From assembly GCF_900172325.1 (NCBI RefSeq), contig NZ_FWFR01000003.1:679936-743935 (forward strand): a stretch of 64,000 nucleotides of DNA, given 5' to 3'. Made by a program: the position numbers and the translations under genes. Below the pieces are notes generated by a model that was given only the letters and a program-made list of their open reading frames with translations, did no database searches and was not told the DNA's origin. This DNA comes from Oceanibacterium hippocampi (GTDB taxonomy: Bacteria > Pseudomonadota > Alphaproteobacteria > Sneathiellales > Sneathiellaceae). This document shows, piece by piece, positions 54,941-63,565 of this stretch (positions are counted from its first letter, which is position 1; the number at the start of each line of letters is the position of its first letter).

Positions 54941-56384
54941 CGCGTTCGATCAGTGCGATCGCCGCGGACGGCCCCCAGGTGCCGGCCGAGTAGTTCTTCG
55001 GCTTCTCGTCGATAGTTTCCCAGGCGGCGAGCACGGAATCGGTCCAGATCCAGGCCGCCTCGACCTCGTCAGCCCGCATAAACAACGTCGGGTTGCCGCG
55101 CACCGTGTCGAGCAGCAGGCGCTCGTAGGCGCCGGGGCTGCGGGTTCGGAACGTCTCGGCGAAGCTCAGGTTGAGCGGCGCCTCGCGGAACTTCAGGCCG
55201 CCCGGGCCGGGAACCTTGTTCATCATGTGAAATTTGATGCCCTCGTCCGGCTGCAGCCGGATGACCAGCCGGTTCGCGATCGGCGCGCCAGCCTCGGACG
55301 GGAAGATGTGATGCGGCACCGGGCGGAACTGCACGACGATCTCCGACCAGCGTTCGGGCAGCCGCTTGCCGGTCCGCAGATAGAAGGGGACGCCGGCCCA
55401 TCGCCAGTTCTCGAGCTCCGCCTTGATGGCGACGAAGGTCTCGGTCCGGCTGTCCTTGCTGTCGAGCTCGTCCAGGTAGCCCGGCACCGCGGCCCCGTTG
55501 GCAATGCCGCGCGTGTACTGGCCACGCACGGTCTTCTTCGCCGCCTCGGCCTCGGTCAGCGGCTTGAGCGCCCGCAGCACCTTGACCTTCTCGTCGCGGA
55601 CCGCATCCGGATCGAGATTGGCGGGCGGCTCCATCGCCACCATGCAAAGGAGTTGCAGAAGATGGTTCTGCATCATGTCGCGGAGCGCGCCGGCCTTGTC
55701 GTAGAAACCGCCACGACCCTCGACGCCGACCGTCTCGGCCACCGTGATCTGCACGTGATCGATGAACTCGCGCCGCCAGAGCGGTTCGAACAGCGTGTTG
55801 GCGAAGCGCAGCACCAGCAGGTTCTGCACCGTCTCCTTTCCCAGATAATGGTCGATCCGGTAGATCCGGCCCTCGTCGAAGACCTCGCGAACCGCATCGT
55901 TGACGGCGCAGGCCGAGCGGAGGTCGTTGCCGAGCGGCTTTTCCAGAACCACGCGGGACGTCTCGGTGACCAGTCCGGCGGCGTTCAGGCGATGGCAGAT
56001 GTCACCGAACACGTCCGAATGGGTGGCCAGATAGAAGACACGGATGCGATCGCCGCGCGGCTCCAGAAGGCGCCTCAGCGCCGCGTAGGGCTCGGCCGCC
56101 ATCTCGTCGATACAGGCATATTCGATCCGCCCGGCGAACCGGTCCCAGACCTCGTCGCCCGGCGAGTCCGCCTCGGCATTGGCCTGGCAGGCGGCAGCCA
56201 CGCGCTCGACGTAGGCCTCCCGCGTGAGGTCGGTCCGGCCGACGCCGATGACGTTGCTCTCCGCCGGAAGCCGGCCGTCGCCCTCGCTGTACAGCAAGGC
56301 CGGCATGAGCTTGCGCATGGCGAGGTCGCCGGTGCCGCCGAACACCACGAGGTCGAAGGGGCCAACGCCCGGAGCCAGTGTCAT
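54909..56384 (-). CDS. zwf: glucose-6-phosphate 1-dehydrogenase
   Basis: Zwf oxidises glucose-6-phosphate to the lactone, giving NAD(P)H. The 491-residue protein opens with the dinucleotide loop FGGTGDLAMRKLMPALL, has the catalytic-site signature RIDHYLGKETVQN with its essential His and Lys, and the EKPLG motif. Length is normal. It heads the Entner-Doudoroff operon; the upstream 78-base gap has no convincing promoter, though TTGCAC stands about 50 bases before the ATG. NADPH from this step also supports stress defence. Confidence 0.95.
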   Translation of the reverse strand: MTLAPGVGPFDLVVFGGTGDLAMRKLMPALLYSEGDGRLPAESNVIGVGRTDLTREAYVERVAAACQANAEADSPGDEVWDRFAGRIEYACIDEMAAEPYAALRRLLEPRGDRIRVFYLATHSDVFGDICHRLNAAGLVTETSRVVLEKPLGNDLRSACAVNDAVREVFDEGRIYRIDHYLGKETVQNLLVLRFANTLFEPLWRREFIDHVQITVAETVGVEGRGGFYDKAGALRDMMQNHLLQLLCMVAMEPPANLDPDAVRDEKVKVLRALKPLTEAEAAKKTVRGQYTRGIANGAAVPGYLDELDSKDSRTETFVAIKAELENWRWAGVPFYLRTGKRLPERWSEIVVQFRPVPHHIFPSEAGAPIANRLVIRLQPDEGIKFHMMNKVPGPGGLKFREAPLNLSFAETFRTRSPGAYERLLLDTVRGNPTLFMRADEVEAAWIWTDSVLAAWETIDEKPKNYSAGTWGPSAAIALIERDARTWHEDEG

Positions 56385-56462
56385 ATTGAACCGATCGCGC
56401 GGTAAATCGCGATTCCCCTGATCATGGTATGGTGCAATGGATGCGGTGAGGTCCGGCCAATG

Positions 56463-57206
56463 TCAACGTTCGACCGGCCGCAGCCGTTCCGCGAACAAGG
56501 CTTCGAACCACGGCCGGCATTCAGCCGCCAACGGTTCCAGGTCGGGCGGCAGTTCCCGGCTTGATGGGGTAAAGGGCAGGAACCCGGTCGAACGCTCGAC
56601 ATTGGCGTACCAGTAGGGCGCCCAGACGCCGTCGCTCTCGCGCCGCCCGGCCGGCCAGGACAGCATCGCCCGGTCGAAGGCGATGCCGACCGCCTTGCAG
56701 AGCGCCGAAAGCATCCCCGCGGGGTCGCGCAGCACGTCGCCGGCATCGAGCACCGGCGGCGTCCGCCCGGTACGGCGCTTCTCCGCCTCGAAGATCGCGA
56801 ACTGGACCTCGTATCCCAGGTCGGCGGCGGATACCTGCTCGCGCGCCTTGACGTAGGAGGCGATGACTTCGCGCGGATCGCGGATCAGGAAGCAGTTGCT
56901 GAGCCGGGCGAGCCAGCCGCGCCCGACTCCGGCCAACAGGTGATGGGCCATGTGCTTCTGGTAGAAGACCGCCGCCCCGCCCGGCACCGGCCCGGTCAGC
57001 GTCGCCGCCACCTCCCGCCAGTCGTTCGGCTGGCTGGCGATCACCGCCTCGGCGCCCGGATGGTCAAGCCCGGTGCGGGCCAGATAGAAACCGTAGAGCG
57101 GTTCGTCGACGACGGCGCAATCGGCACGGTTTCCGAAGGCGCGCATCATCGCCGTGGAGATGTTGCGCGGCCCCGACCACATGGCGATCCGCACGGGCTC
57201 GCTCAC
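56463..57206 (-). CDS. sulfotransferase-like protein
   Basis: This 247-residue P-loop protein resembles sulfotransferases. Its N-terminus, AMWSGPRNISTAMMRAF, corresponds to the phosphosulfate-binding loop, and NCFLIRDPREVIASYVK to the 3'-phosphate-binding segment. The GTG start overlaps the stop of the aminotransferase gene (GTGA), and the two must be co-translated. Plant BCAT-like proteins join this type of domain to a class IV aminotransferase in one chain, which supports a shared function. No sulfate acceptor can be named. A kinase-like role is less likely. Confidence 0.75.
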   Translation of the reverse strand: MSEPVRIAMWSGPRNISTAMMRAFGNRADCAVVDEPLYGFYLARTGLDHPGAEAVIASQPNDWREVAATLTGPVPGGAAVFYQKHMAHHLLAGVGRGWLARLSNCFLIRDPREVIASYVKAREQVSAADLGYEVQFAIFEAEKRRTGRTPPVLDAGDVLRDPAGMLSALCKAVGIAFDRAMLSWPAGRRESDGVWAPYWYANVERSTGFLPFTPSSRELPPDLEPLAAECRPWFEALFAERLRPVER

Positions 57207-58141
57207 ACCGCGAGTTCCCGGGGCGAACATTCGCGCTCGATGAGCGTCGCGTAGAACTCGCGAAGGCGCCGCGTCATCGGCCCGGGCCCACCTTCCCGGC
57301 CGCCGCCGATCGTCCGGCCGTCGACCTCGAAAACCGGCACCAGGCCGGCGAAGGTGCCGGTCACGAAGGCCTCGTCGGCGGAATAGACCTCGGTCAGGCT
57401 GAAATCCTTCTCGTGTGCCGGGATCCCGGCTTCCCGGGCGAGCGACAGCACGTTGCCACGGGTGATGCCGTGCAGGCAGTAACGGCCGCTCGAGGTCCAC
57501 AGTTCGCCCTTGCGGACGATGAAGAAATGGGTCGAGTTGCAGGTCGCGACGAACCCGTGCGGATCCAGCATCAGGGCCTCGTCGGCGCCGGCCTTGGCGG
57601 CCTGGATGCAGGCGGTGATGCAGTTGAGCTTGCTGTGACTGTTCAGCATCGGGTCCTGCACATCGGGCGCCCCGCGCCGTACATGCACGGTGAACAGGCG
57701 CACGCCCCGGGTGATTACCTCCGGCGTCGGTTCCTTGTATTCCGGGATGATGACGATCGTCGCGGGGGTGATCGTCATGCGCGGATCCTGGTAGGGCGTC
57801 GACTTGACGCCGCGCGTCACCATCAGGCGGATATGCACGCCCGACGACATGCCGTTCGCGGCCAGTGTCTCGAACAGCCGCTCGGTCAGCGCCTCGCGGC
57901 TGAGCCCGATATCCATGTCGATCGCCTTGGCACCCTCGAACAGGCGGTCGAGATGCTGGTCGAGAAAGGCGATGCCACCATTGTGGACCCGCAATCCCTC
58001 CCAGACGCCGTCGCCGAGAATGAAGCCGCTGTCGAAAACCGAGACGACCGCCTCGGCCCGCGGCTTCAACGCGCCGTTCACCGATATCAGGATCGTCTCG
58101 TTGCGGGGGTCGAGCGCGTGCTCGTGCGTGCCCTTGGCCAT
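57203..58141 (-). CDS. class IV PLP aminotransferase (BCAT/D-amino-acid aminotransferase-like)
   Basis: This 312-residue fold type IV aminotransferase has SVFDSGFILGDGVWEGLRVH near residue 33 and the Schiff-base lysine in NSHSKLNC. In the region that usually reads EGSGSN it has VATCNSTHFFIV, and then GITRGNVLSLAREAG. It differs from ilvE (about 3.7 kb) in these motifs and probably acts on another amino acid. GGGGA precedes the ATG at 58141; an ATG five codons upstream has no such site. It overlaps the sulfotransferase-like gene. Confidence 0.85.
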   Translation of the reverse strand: MAKGTHEHALDPRNETILISVNGALKPRAEAVVSVFDSGFILGDGVWEGLRVHNGGIAFLDQHLDRLFEGAKAIDMDIGLSREALTERLFETLAANGMSSGVHIRLMVTRGVKSTPYQDPRMTITPATIVIIPEYKEPTPEVITRGVRLFTVHVRRGAPDVQDPMLNSHSKLNCITACIQAAKAGADEALMLDPHGFVATCNSTHFFIVRKGELWTSSGRYCLHGITRGNVLSLAREAGIPAHEKDFSLTEVYSADEAFVTGTFAGLVPVFEVDGRTIGGGREGGPGPMTRRLREFYATLIERECSPRELAV

Positions 58142-58178
58142 GGAATCCCCAATCATGCGGTTGCTTCGGCAAGCTAGA

Positions 58179-58208
58179 TGATCCGAAAGCGCGCAGGCAA
58201 CGTCTAAT
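58179..58208 (+). promoter_or_regulatory. predicted RpoE (ChrR-controlled sigma E) promoter of phrB operon
   Basis: TGATCC (58179-58184), 18 bases, then TCTAAT (58203-58208) fits the known Rhodobacter sigma-E pattern with a TGATC -35 core. It lies about 50 bases before the photolyase start. The same hexamer and spacing occur before rpoE in this window. Confidence 0.75.
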
Positions 58209-58259
58209 AGATACGGAAGGCGCGTTGCGCGCGCCGCCGGTCCCCGATGGAGTTTGCCC

Positions 58260-59702
58260 GTGGCAGCGACCGAAAAACCGGTCATCGTCTGGTTTCGCCG
58301 CAATCTGCGGCTTCACGACAATGCGGCACTGGGCGCGGCGGAGCGCGACGGTGCCCCGGTCGTTCCGGTCTTCGTCCGCGATCCGCCGGACCCGTCCGGG
58401 CAGGCCTCCGACTGGTGGCTGCACCGGAGCCTCGCTTCGCTGGACGCCGATCTGGCAACGCGCGGCTCGTCCCTTCTCATCCTGCAAGGCCCGACCGAAA
58501 CCGTTCTTCCCCGGCTGGCGACCGAGATCGGCGCCGGCGCGCTGCATCTCGAGCGGGGCCACGAGCCCGGCGTGGCGGCCCGGGAACAGGATATTTCCAC
58601 GCGATTGTCGGAACATGGCATCGCGACCCGGCGCTTCGCCGGCCGCCTGCTCGCCGATCCCGACCGGTTCCGCACCGGCGCGGGTGGGCCGTACCGGGTC
58701 TTCACACCGTTCTGGAAGGCGCTCCGGCACGGCTTCGAGAGCGGGACGCCACGCCCCGCGCCCGAACGGCTGACGACGCCGACGAACCTGCCCGACGGTC
58801 TCGCCCTGGAGGAACTGGGCCTCGTGACCGAAAGCAAAGAACAGATCGCCGGGTGGGAGGGCGACTGGCAGCCCGGCGAAGCGGGCGCGCGGGAGGCGCT
58901 GGCCGATTTCGTCGACGGCCCGATGGCCGATTACCCGGAAGGCCGCGACCTGCCGGGCCGGGTCGGCACCTCGCGTCTTTCGCCGCATCTCCATTTCGGC
59001 GAGGTCAGCATCCGCACCGCCTGGCATGTCGCCGCGCAGGCCGCCGTCGGCGGTGCCGAACGAGGTGGCGAGGCCTTCCTGCGCGAACTCGGCTGGCGCG
59101 ATTTCGGCGCCCACCTGCTCCATCACTTTCCACGGATCGTCGATGAGCCGCTCCAGAAGAAATTCGACACCTTTCCCTGGCGGGACGACGCGGCGGCGTT
59201 GCAGCGCTGGCAGGACGGCCTGACCGGCTATCCGCTGGTCGATGCCGGGATGCGCCAGTTGCGGCGGACGGGCTGGATGCACAACCGGGTGCGGATGGTC
59301 GCGGCCTCCTTCCTGGTGAAGCACCTGCTGATCGACTGGCGGGCCGGCGAGCGCTGGTTCCGCGATTGCCTGGTCGACTTCGACCCGGCCAGCAATATCG
59401 TCAACTGGCAGTGGGTCGCGGGCTCGGGCGCCGACGCCGCGCCCTATTTCCGGATCTTCAACCCGGTCCTCCAGGGCACACGGTTCGATCGCGACGGCGC
59501 CTATGTGCGGCGCTGGTTGGCTGAAATCGCCGACCTGCCAGACCGTTACCTGCACCACCCGTGGGACGCCCCGGCGACGACGCTGGAAGCCGCCGGGATC
59601 GTGCTGGACCGGGACTATCCCGCGCCGATGGTCGATCACGCGTTTGCCCGCAAGCGGGCGCTTTCGGCCTTCCAATCGCTCACCGAATCGGAAAAGGTCT
59701 GA
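58260..59702 (+). CDS. phrB: deoxyribodipyrimidine photo-lyase
   Basis: This 480-residue class I photolyase uses blue light and FADH- to split cyclobutane pyrimidine dimers. The N-terminal antenna domain begins VIVWFRRNLRLHDNAAL. The FAD-binding domain includes RELGWRDFGAHLLHHFP, TGYPLVDAGMRQLRRTGWMH and NWQWVAGSGADAAPYFR. The tryptophans of the electron chain are in their usual contexts. The GTG at 58260 was chosen because GGAG lies seven bases before it; a TTG two codons earlier is too close to that site. It is the first gene of a stress operon. Confidence 0.94.
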   Translation: MAATEKPVIVWFRRNLRLHDNAALGAAERDGAPVVPVFVRDPPDPSGQASDWWLHRSLASLDADLATRGSSLLILQGPTETVLPRLATEIGAGALHLERGHEPGVAAREQDISTRLSEHGIATRRFAGRLLADPDRFRTGAGGPYRVFTPFWKALRHGFESGTPRPAPERLTTPTNLPDGLALEELGLVTESKEQIAGWEGDWQPGEAGAREALADFVDGPMADYPEGRDLPGRVGTSRLSPHLHFGEVSIRTAWHVAAQAAVGGAERGGEAFLRELGWRDFGAHLLHHFPRIVDEPLQKKFDTFPWRDDAAALQRWQDGLTGYPLVDAGMRQLRRTGWMHNRVRMVAASFLVKHLLIDWRAGERWFRDCLVDFDPASNIVNWQWVAGSGADAAPYFRIFNPVLQGTRFDRDGAYVRRWLAEIADLPDRYLHHPWDAPATTLEAAGIVLDRDYPAPMVDHAFARKRALSAFQSLTESEKV

Positions 59703-59707
59703 TCAGC

Positions 59708-61060
59708 ATGAATGCCCGTCACGACTTTCACATGCTGGAACGGAATCCGGGACCGCCGCGCCGTATCGCCGTCGTCGGCTCGGGTGTGGCCGGTCTGGGC
59801 GCGGCCTGGGGACTCTCGCGGGGCCACCGGGTCACGCTCTTCGAAGCGGGCGAGCGGCTGGGCGGCCACAGCAATACGGTCGAGGTCGCCGATCGCGGTG
59901 GCACCGTTCCGGTGGACACCGGTTTCATCGTCTACAATCCGCGCACCTATCCCGAACTCTGCGCCCTGTTCGCCGATCAGGGCATCGTGACGGAAGAAAG
60001 CGACATGTCGTTCTCGGTCTCGATGGACGACGGCCGCCTGGAATACGGCGGCAGCGGCCTTGCCGGCCTGTTCGCGCAGAAGCGCAATATCGCCAATCCG
60101 CGCCACTGGCGCCTGCTCGCGGGTATCGCCGAATTCTACGCCCGCGCGCCCGGTCTGCTGGAGAAGGCCGAGCGGCAACGCTGGTCGCTCGGCGACCTCC
60201 TCGCCCCGCCACACTGCCTGCCCTCGGTCCGCGACCTGCACCTGCTGCCGATGGCGGCCGCGATCTGGTCGGCCCCGGCCGAGGAGATGCTGTTCTACCC
60301 GGCGTCGAGCTTCATCCGCTTCTTCATGAACCACCAGCTGTTCCATTTCGGGGCGCGCGCCAACTGGCGCACCGTCACCGGCGGCAGCCGGCAATATGTC
60401 GACCAGCTGGCGCGCGCGATCGGCGACATCCGGCTCGGTTGCCCGGTTCGCCAGATCGTCCGCACGGCGGACGGCGCGGAGGTCGCCACCGACTGTGGCA
60501 CGGAAAGCTTCGACGAGGTGGTGATCGCCACACACGGCGACCAGGCGCTCGGCCTGCTGGCCGATCCGGGGCCAGCGGAGCGCCGCGTGCTCGGCGCCTT
60601 CCGGTACCAGCGGAACCGGGCCGTCCTGCATCGCGACCCCCGCCTGATGCCGCGCCGCGAGGCCGCCTGGTCGAGCTGGAACTATCTCAGCACCAGGGCG
60701 AAGGACGGTCCGGCACTCTCGATCACCTACTGGATGAACCGGTTGCAGGGCATCAGGACCGCGCAGCCGGTCTTGCTGTCGCTCAATCCGTTCACCGAAC
60801 CGCGCGAGACGCACTACGAGTGCGAGTTCGCCTACGACCATCCGTTGTTCGACCAGGCGGCGCTGGACGCGCAGGGCGCGCTGGCTGGCCTGCAGGGCCG
60901 CAACCACACCTGGTTCTGCGGCAGCTATCACGGCTTCGGCTTCCACGAGGACGCCCTGCGATCCGGCCTCGACGTGGTCCGCCGGCACGGAATCGCCTTG
61001 CCGTGGGATCGGCCCGCCGCATCGCCGGACGTTGTTGCAGGCGCGGAGGCCGTCGCTTGA
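59708..61060 (+). CDS. FAD-dependent amine oxidase-like protein
   Basis: This 450-residue flavoprotein has an FAD-binding Rossmann motif, VVGSGVAGLGAAWGLSRGH, near residue 20, and LFEAGERLGGHSNTV, with a flavin monooxidase-type C-terminus (FCGSYHGFGFHEDALRSGL region). Homologues near rpoE-chrR in Rhodobacter belong to the sigma-E regulon and are linked to modified fatty acids in membranes under singlet-oxygen stress. The same role here is inferred. It follows phrB by five bases and overlaps the DUF1365 gene. Confidence 0.85.
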   Translation: MNARHDFHMLERNPGPPRRIAVVGSGVAGLGAAWGLSRGHRVTLFEAGERLGGHSNTVEVADRGGTVPVDTGFIVYNPRTYPELCALFADQGIVTEESDMSFSVSMDDGRLEYGGSGLAGLFAQKRNIANPRHWRLLAGIAEFYARAPGLLEKAERQRWSLGDLLAPPHCLPSVRDLHLLPMAAAIWSAPAEEMLFYPASSFIRFFMNHQLFHFGARANWRTVTGGSRQYVDQLARAIGDIRLGCPVRQIVRTADGAEVATDCGTESFDEVVIATHGDQALGLLADPGPAERRVLGAFRYQRNRAVLHRDPRLMPRREAAWSSWNYLSTRAKDGPALSITYWMNRLQGIRTAQPVLLSLNPFTEPRETHYECEFAYDHPLFDQAALDAQGALAGLQGRNHTWFCGSYHGFGFHEDALRSGLDVVRRHGIALPWDRPAASPDVVAGAEAVA

Positions 61061-61881
61061 GCGGCGATCCCGCATCGGCGATCCTCGCGGGCATCGTCCG
61101 CCACCGGCGGCTGCGACCCTTCGTTCACGACCTGCGATACCGGGTTTTCTCGCTCCTGCTCGATCTCGACGAGCTGCCGGTCCTCGACGATCGGCTGAGA
61201 TTGTTCGCCTACAATCGCCGCGGCCTGTTCGCCTTCCACGACCGGGATCACGGCCCGGGCGACGGCCGGCCGTTACGGGGTTGGATCGAGCGGGTCCTGA
61301 GCGACGCCGGCATCGCGGAAAAGCCAGCGCGAATCCGCATCCTCTGTTTCCCCCGCCTCCTCGGCCATGTCTTCAACCCGATCAGTGTCTATTTCTGCCT
61401 CGACGCCGAGGGAGGGCTGATCGCCATGCTGTGCGAGGTCAGCAATACCTTCGGCCTGCGCCACGTCTACCTGTTGCCGGCCGAACCCGGGGACAGCCTC
61501 GCCAACGGATTCCGGCAGGCCTGCGACAAGGCCCTGCACGTCTCGCCCTTCATCGACATGGCGATGCGCTATCGCTTCCATGTCGTCATGCGCGATGGCC
61601 GTTTCCGGATGCTAATCCATACCGACGACGGGGACGGACCGCTGCTCGTCGCGAGCCATGGTGCGCTCGCCCAACCGCTCGGGGATCGCGCGATCCTCAG
61701 GCTCCTGATCCGTCACCCGCTGAGCAGTTGGAAGATCATCGCCGGCATTCACTGGGAGGCGTGGAGATTATGGCGCAAGGGCGCCCGCTTCCGCCGCAGC
61801 CCGCCGGCCCCGGCAACCGAAGTGACCGTGGCGCCGCGCCGGCAGCGGGAGCGGTTCGACAGGCATCGGGGCGCCGCCTGA
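61057..61881 (+). CDS. DUF1365 family protein
   Basis: This 274-residue protein is a DUF1365 member, with VRHRRLRPFVHDLRYRVFSL at the start, PRLLGHVFNPISVYFC, EVSNTFGLRHVY and KALHVSPFIDM. No enzymatic function is established. It is commonly found beside an FAD amine oxidase-like gene and a cyclopropane fatty acid synthase; the synthase is absent here. The TTG start overlaps the preceding stop (TTGA), a rare start that is supported by the exact coupling and by the family N-terminus. Confidence 0.86.
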   Translation: MSGDPASAILAGIVRHRRLRPFVHDLRYRVFSLLLDLDELPVLDDRLRLFAYNRRGLFAFHDRDHGPGDGRPLRGWIERVLSDAGIAEKPARIRILCFPRLLGHVFNPISVYFCLDAEGGLIAMLCEVSNTFGLRHVYLLPAEPGDSLANGFRQACDKALHVSPFIDMAMRYRFHVVMRDGRFRMLIHTDDGDGPLLVASHGALAQPLGDRAILRLLIRHPLSSWKIIAGIHWEAWRLWRKGARFRRSPPAPATEVTVAPRRQRERFDRHRGAA

Positions 61882-61905
61882 GCGGGGCGGCCGCGCGCCG
61901 CTTCC

Positions 61906-62553
61906 TCAGTGCACGAACGGGTTGATGATCCGGCCCACGAGGCCGGTGAAATGCAACGGTCCCTGCACGACGGTGAGGCAGATGCAATCCTCGCCCGGGT
62001 CGGCGACCGGACGATGGGTGACCGAGGGATCGCCGACCGCGACATCGCCACGGCCGTAGTGGCCGTCCGCGTCGGAATAGCCGCCCTGCAGCACCAGGGT
62101 GAATTCCTCGCCCTTGTGGGTATGGTTGAGGACGCCTTTCCCGGCGTGGATCTTCAACAGCGTCAGCTTGGCGCCGTCCTCGGTCCGGCCGAGCGGCACT
62201 TCCTCATGCACCAGGCTGCGGCGGCGCCACTTCAGATCCTTCAGGTCGGCGTTCAGGTAATCGCGGAGCGGTGACGGCAGGATCGTCCGGGTCACGGCAT
62301 CGAATTCAGGCTGGGGCAGAATTTCCTCGGGCTCATCGAGACGGCCGAGCACGGCCTCGAAGGCGCCGGCGGCAGGCGCCTCGCCCGGCAGGCGGTCGAT
62401 CATCGCGCCGCCGAGGGCCTCGATGCGAGCGACCCTGTCCCGGCATTCCCGACAGAAGACGAGATGGGACGCGGCCAGCAGGGAAGCCGATTCGGCCGAT
62501 ACGCCGGCGGCATAGTCGAAAAGCAGTTCAAGCGGCGGGTGGTGGGCAATCAT
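61906..62553 (-). CDS. chrR: ChrR-type zinc anti-sigma factor
   Basis: ChrR holds RpoE inactive until singlet oxygen or related stress. The 215-residue protein has an N-terminal zinc-binding anti-sigma domain with His30-x3-Cys34-x2-Cys37 plus an early His (4 or 5). A C-terminal cupin follows, with His144-x-His146, Glu150 and His180, in the positions expected of the Rhodobacter metal ligands. The cupin domain is needed for signal response in the known protein. The ATG overlaps the rpoE stop by four bases. It is convergent with DUF1365. Confidence 0.93.
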   Translation of the reverse strand: MIAHHPPLELLFDYAAGVSAESASLLAASHLVFCRECRDRVARIEALGGAMIDRLPGEAPAAGAFEAVLGRLDEPEEILPQPEFDAVTRTILPSPLRDYLNADLKDLKWRRRSLVHEEVPLGRTEDGAKLTLLKIHAGKGVLNHTHKGEEFTLVLQGGYSDADGHYGRGDVAVGDPSVTHRPVADPGEDCICLTVVQGPLHFTGLVGRIINPFVH

Positions 62554-63131
62554 GACTCAGGCTCCAGAATCAGCCGCAGGCGTGCGAGCGCCAGGCGGAT
62601 CCGCGATTTCACGGTGCCGAGCGGCAGGCCGAGTTCGTCGGAGATAACACTGTGGGACTTGTCTTCGAAGAATGCCTTGCGGATGACCGAGATCTGCTCT
62701 TCGGACAGGCTGGTCAGGGAATCGCGCAGGCGCGCCTCGGCCTGGCCGCGGGCGACGATCATGTCCGGGGTTTCGACCGCCTCGGTCATCAACTCGACTT
62801 CGGCCGGGTCGATCTGCGGGCGCGAGGCGCGACGGAAACGGTCGATCCGCTTGTTCCGGACGATCGTGAAGATCCATGTCGAGGCGCTGGCGCGGCTGCG
62901 GTCGAAGCTCGCCGCCTTGCGCCAGACCGCGATCATCGCCTCCTGCATCAGTTCCTCGGCGGTCTCGGGATCGGCCCCGGCGCGCATGACGAAGGCTTTC
63001 AGGCGCGGCGCGAAATGCTCGAACAACTCGGCGAAAGCTGCCCGGTCGCCGGCCGCGGCGATTGCCTCGACACAGTCGCACAGCCGGTCCTCGACCGGGT
63101 TCTCAGGCGCGCCGGCGGCGACGTTCATCAT
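62550..63131 (-). CDS. rpoE: ECF RNA polymerase sigma factor RpoE (ECF11-like)
   Basis: This sigma factor, 193 residues from the start chosen, controls the photo-oxidative response. Region 2 (about 25-95) includes FAELFEHFAPRLKAFVMR, EELMQEAMIAVW and TWIFTIVRNKRIDRFRR. Region 4 (about 130-185) includes LPLGTVKSRIRLALARL. ATGs at 63131, 63128 and 63212 are possible; the longer form (220 residues) starts at the predicted transcription start and adds residues unlike the family, so 63131 is used. It is coupled to chrR and preceded by a sigma-E-type promoter, implying autoregulation. Confidence 0.9.
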   Translation of the reverse strand: MMNVAAGAPENPVEDRLCDCVEAIAAAGDRAAFAELFEHFAPRLKAFVMRAGADPETAEELMQEAMIAVWRKAASFDRSRASASTWIFTIVRNKRIDRFRRASRPQIDPAEVELMTEAVETPDMIVARGQAEARLRDSLTSLSEEQISVIRKAFFEDKSHSVISDELGLPLGTVKSRIRLALARLRLILEPES

Positions 63132-63217
63132 GACGGCCGTCAGCGACGGCTCTCCGGTTCCGAAGCCCGGCCGCGCTGCACGCATGTATTCGACGAGTTC
63201 CCCAGGGTTCATACCGG

Positions 63218-63247
63218 GAGATACGCGGATTTGGCGTCGGCGGATCA
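63218..63247 (-). promoter_or_regulatory. predicted autoregulatory RpoE promoter of rpoE-chrR
   Basis: On the minus strand TGATCC (63247-63242), an 18-base spacer and TATCTC (63223-63218) match the promoter before phrB in hexamer and spacing. The predicted transcription start is near 63211. Confidence 0.75.
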
Positions 63248-63298
63248 GTCAGGCAGGGACATCCGGCCGGAGGCCGACGGCGGACGCGCCGTGGCGCT

Positions 63299-63550
63299 TC
63301 ACTGGGCGACGACCTGAACCCTGCCCTGGTCAACGAAGACGTGGTAGCGCTTGCCGTTCTCGCAGGTCGCAATGTAATCGTTCTCGCCCTTCTTTTCGTA
63401 CGACTTGACGCTACCACATGGCAGGCCCTGCAGCAGAATAACCGATTGCAGGTCCTTTTTGGTCTTGGCGTCCTGGGCAGAGGCCGACCCGAAGGTCAGC
63501 GGCGCGACGAACAGGGCCACCGCGAGGGCGGCAAGGGTGCGTTTCAGCAT
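63299..63550 (-). CDS. small secreted hypothetical protein
   Basis: This 83-residue protein has a signal peptide (about 1-25, ending SASA) and a mature part of about 58 residues with two cysteines (GLPCGSV and IATCENG), which could form a disulfide, and a basic surface rich in Lys. I recognise no family. It lies 15 bases downstream of the partial gene at the right edge and just upstream of the rpoE promoter region, on the same strand. Involvement in envelope stress is only a guess from place. Confidence 0.65.
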   Translation of the reverse strand: MLKRTLAALAVALFVAPLTFGSASAQDAKTKKDLQSVILLQGLPCGSVKSYEKKGENDYIATCENGKRYHVFVDQGRVQVVAQ

Positions 63551-63565
63551 GGATATCTCCGTTAC

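Noticed and set aside
52019..55015. Open frame of about 1000 codons on the plus strand
   Set aside because: It lies antisense to edd and pgl, which have clear motifs. Long empty frames opposite real genes are expected in GC-rich DNA, and its translation is Arg/Ala-rich without domains.
56463..59675. Open frame of 1070 codons on the minus strand
   Set aside because: Only the last 248 codons are the sulfotransferase-like gene; the rest overlaps the aminotransferase in another frame and the photolyase antisense.
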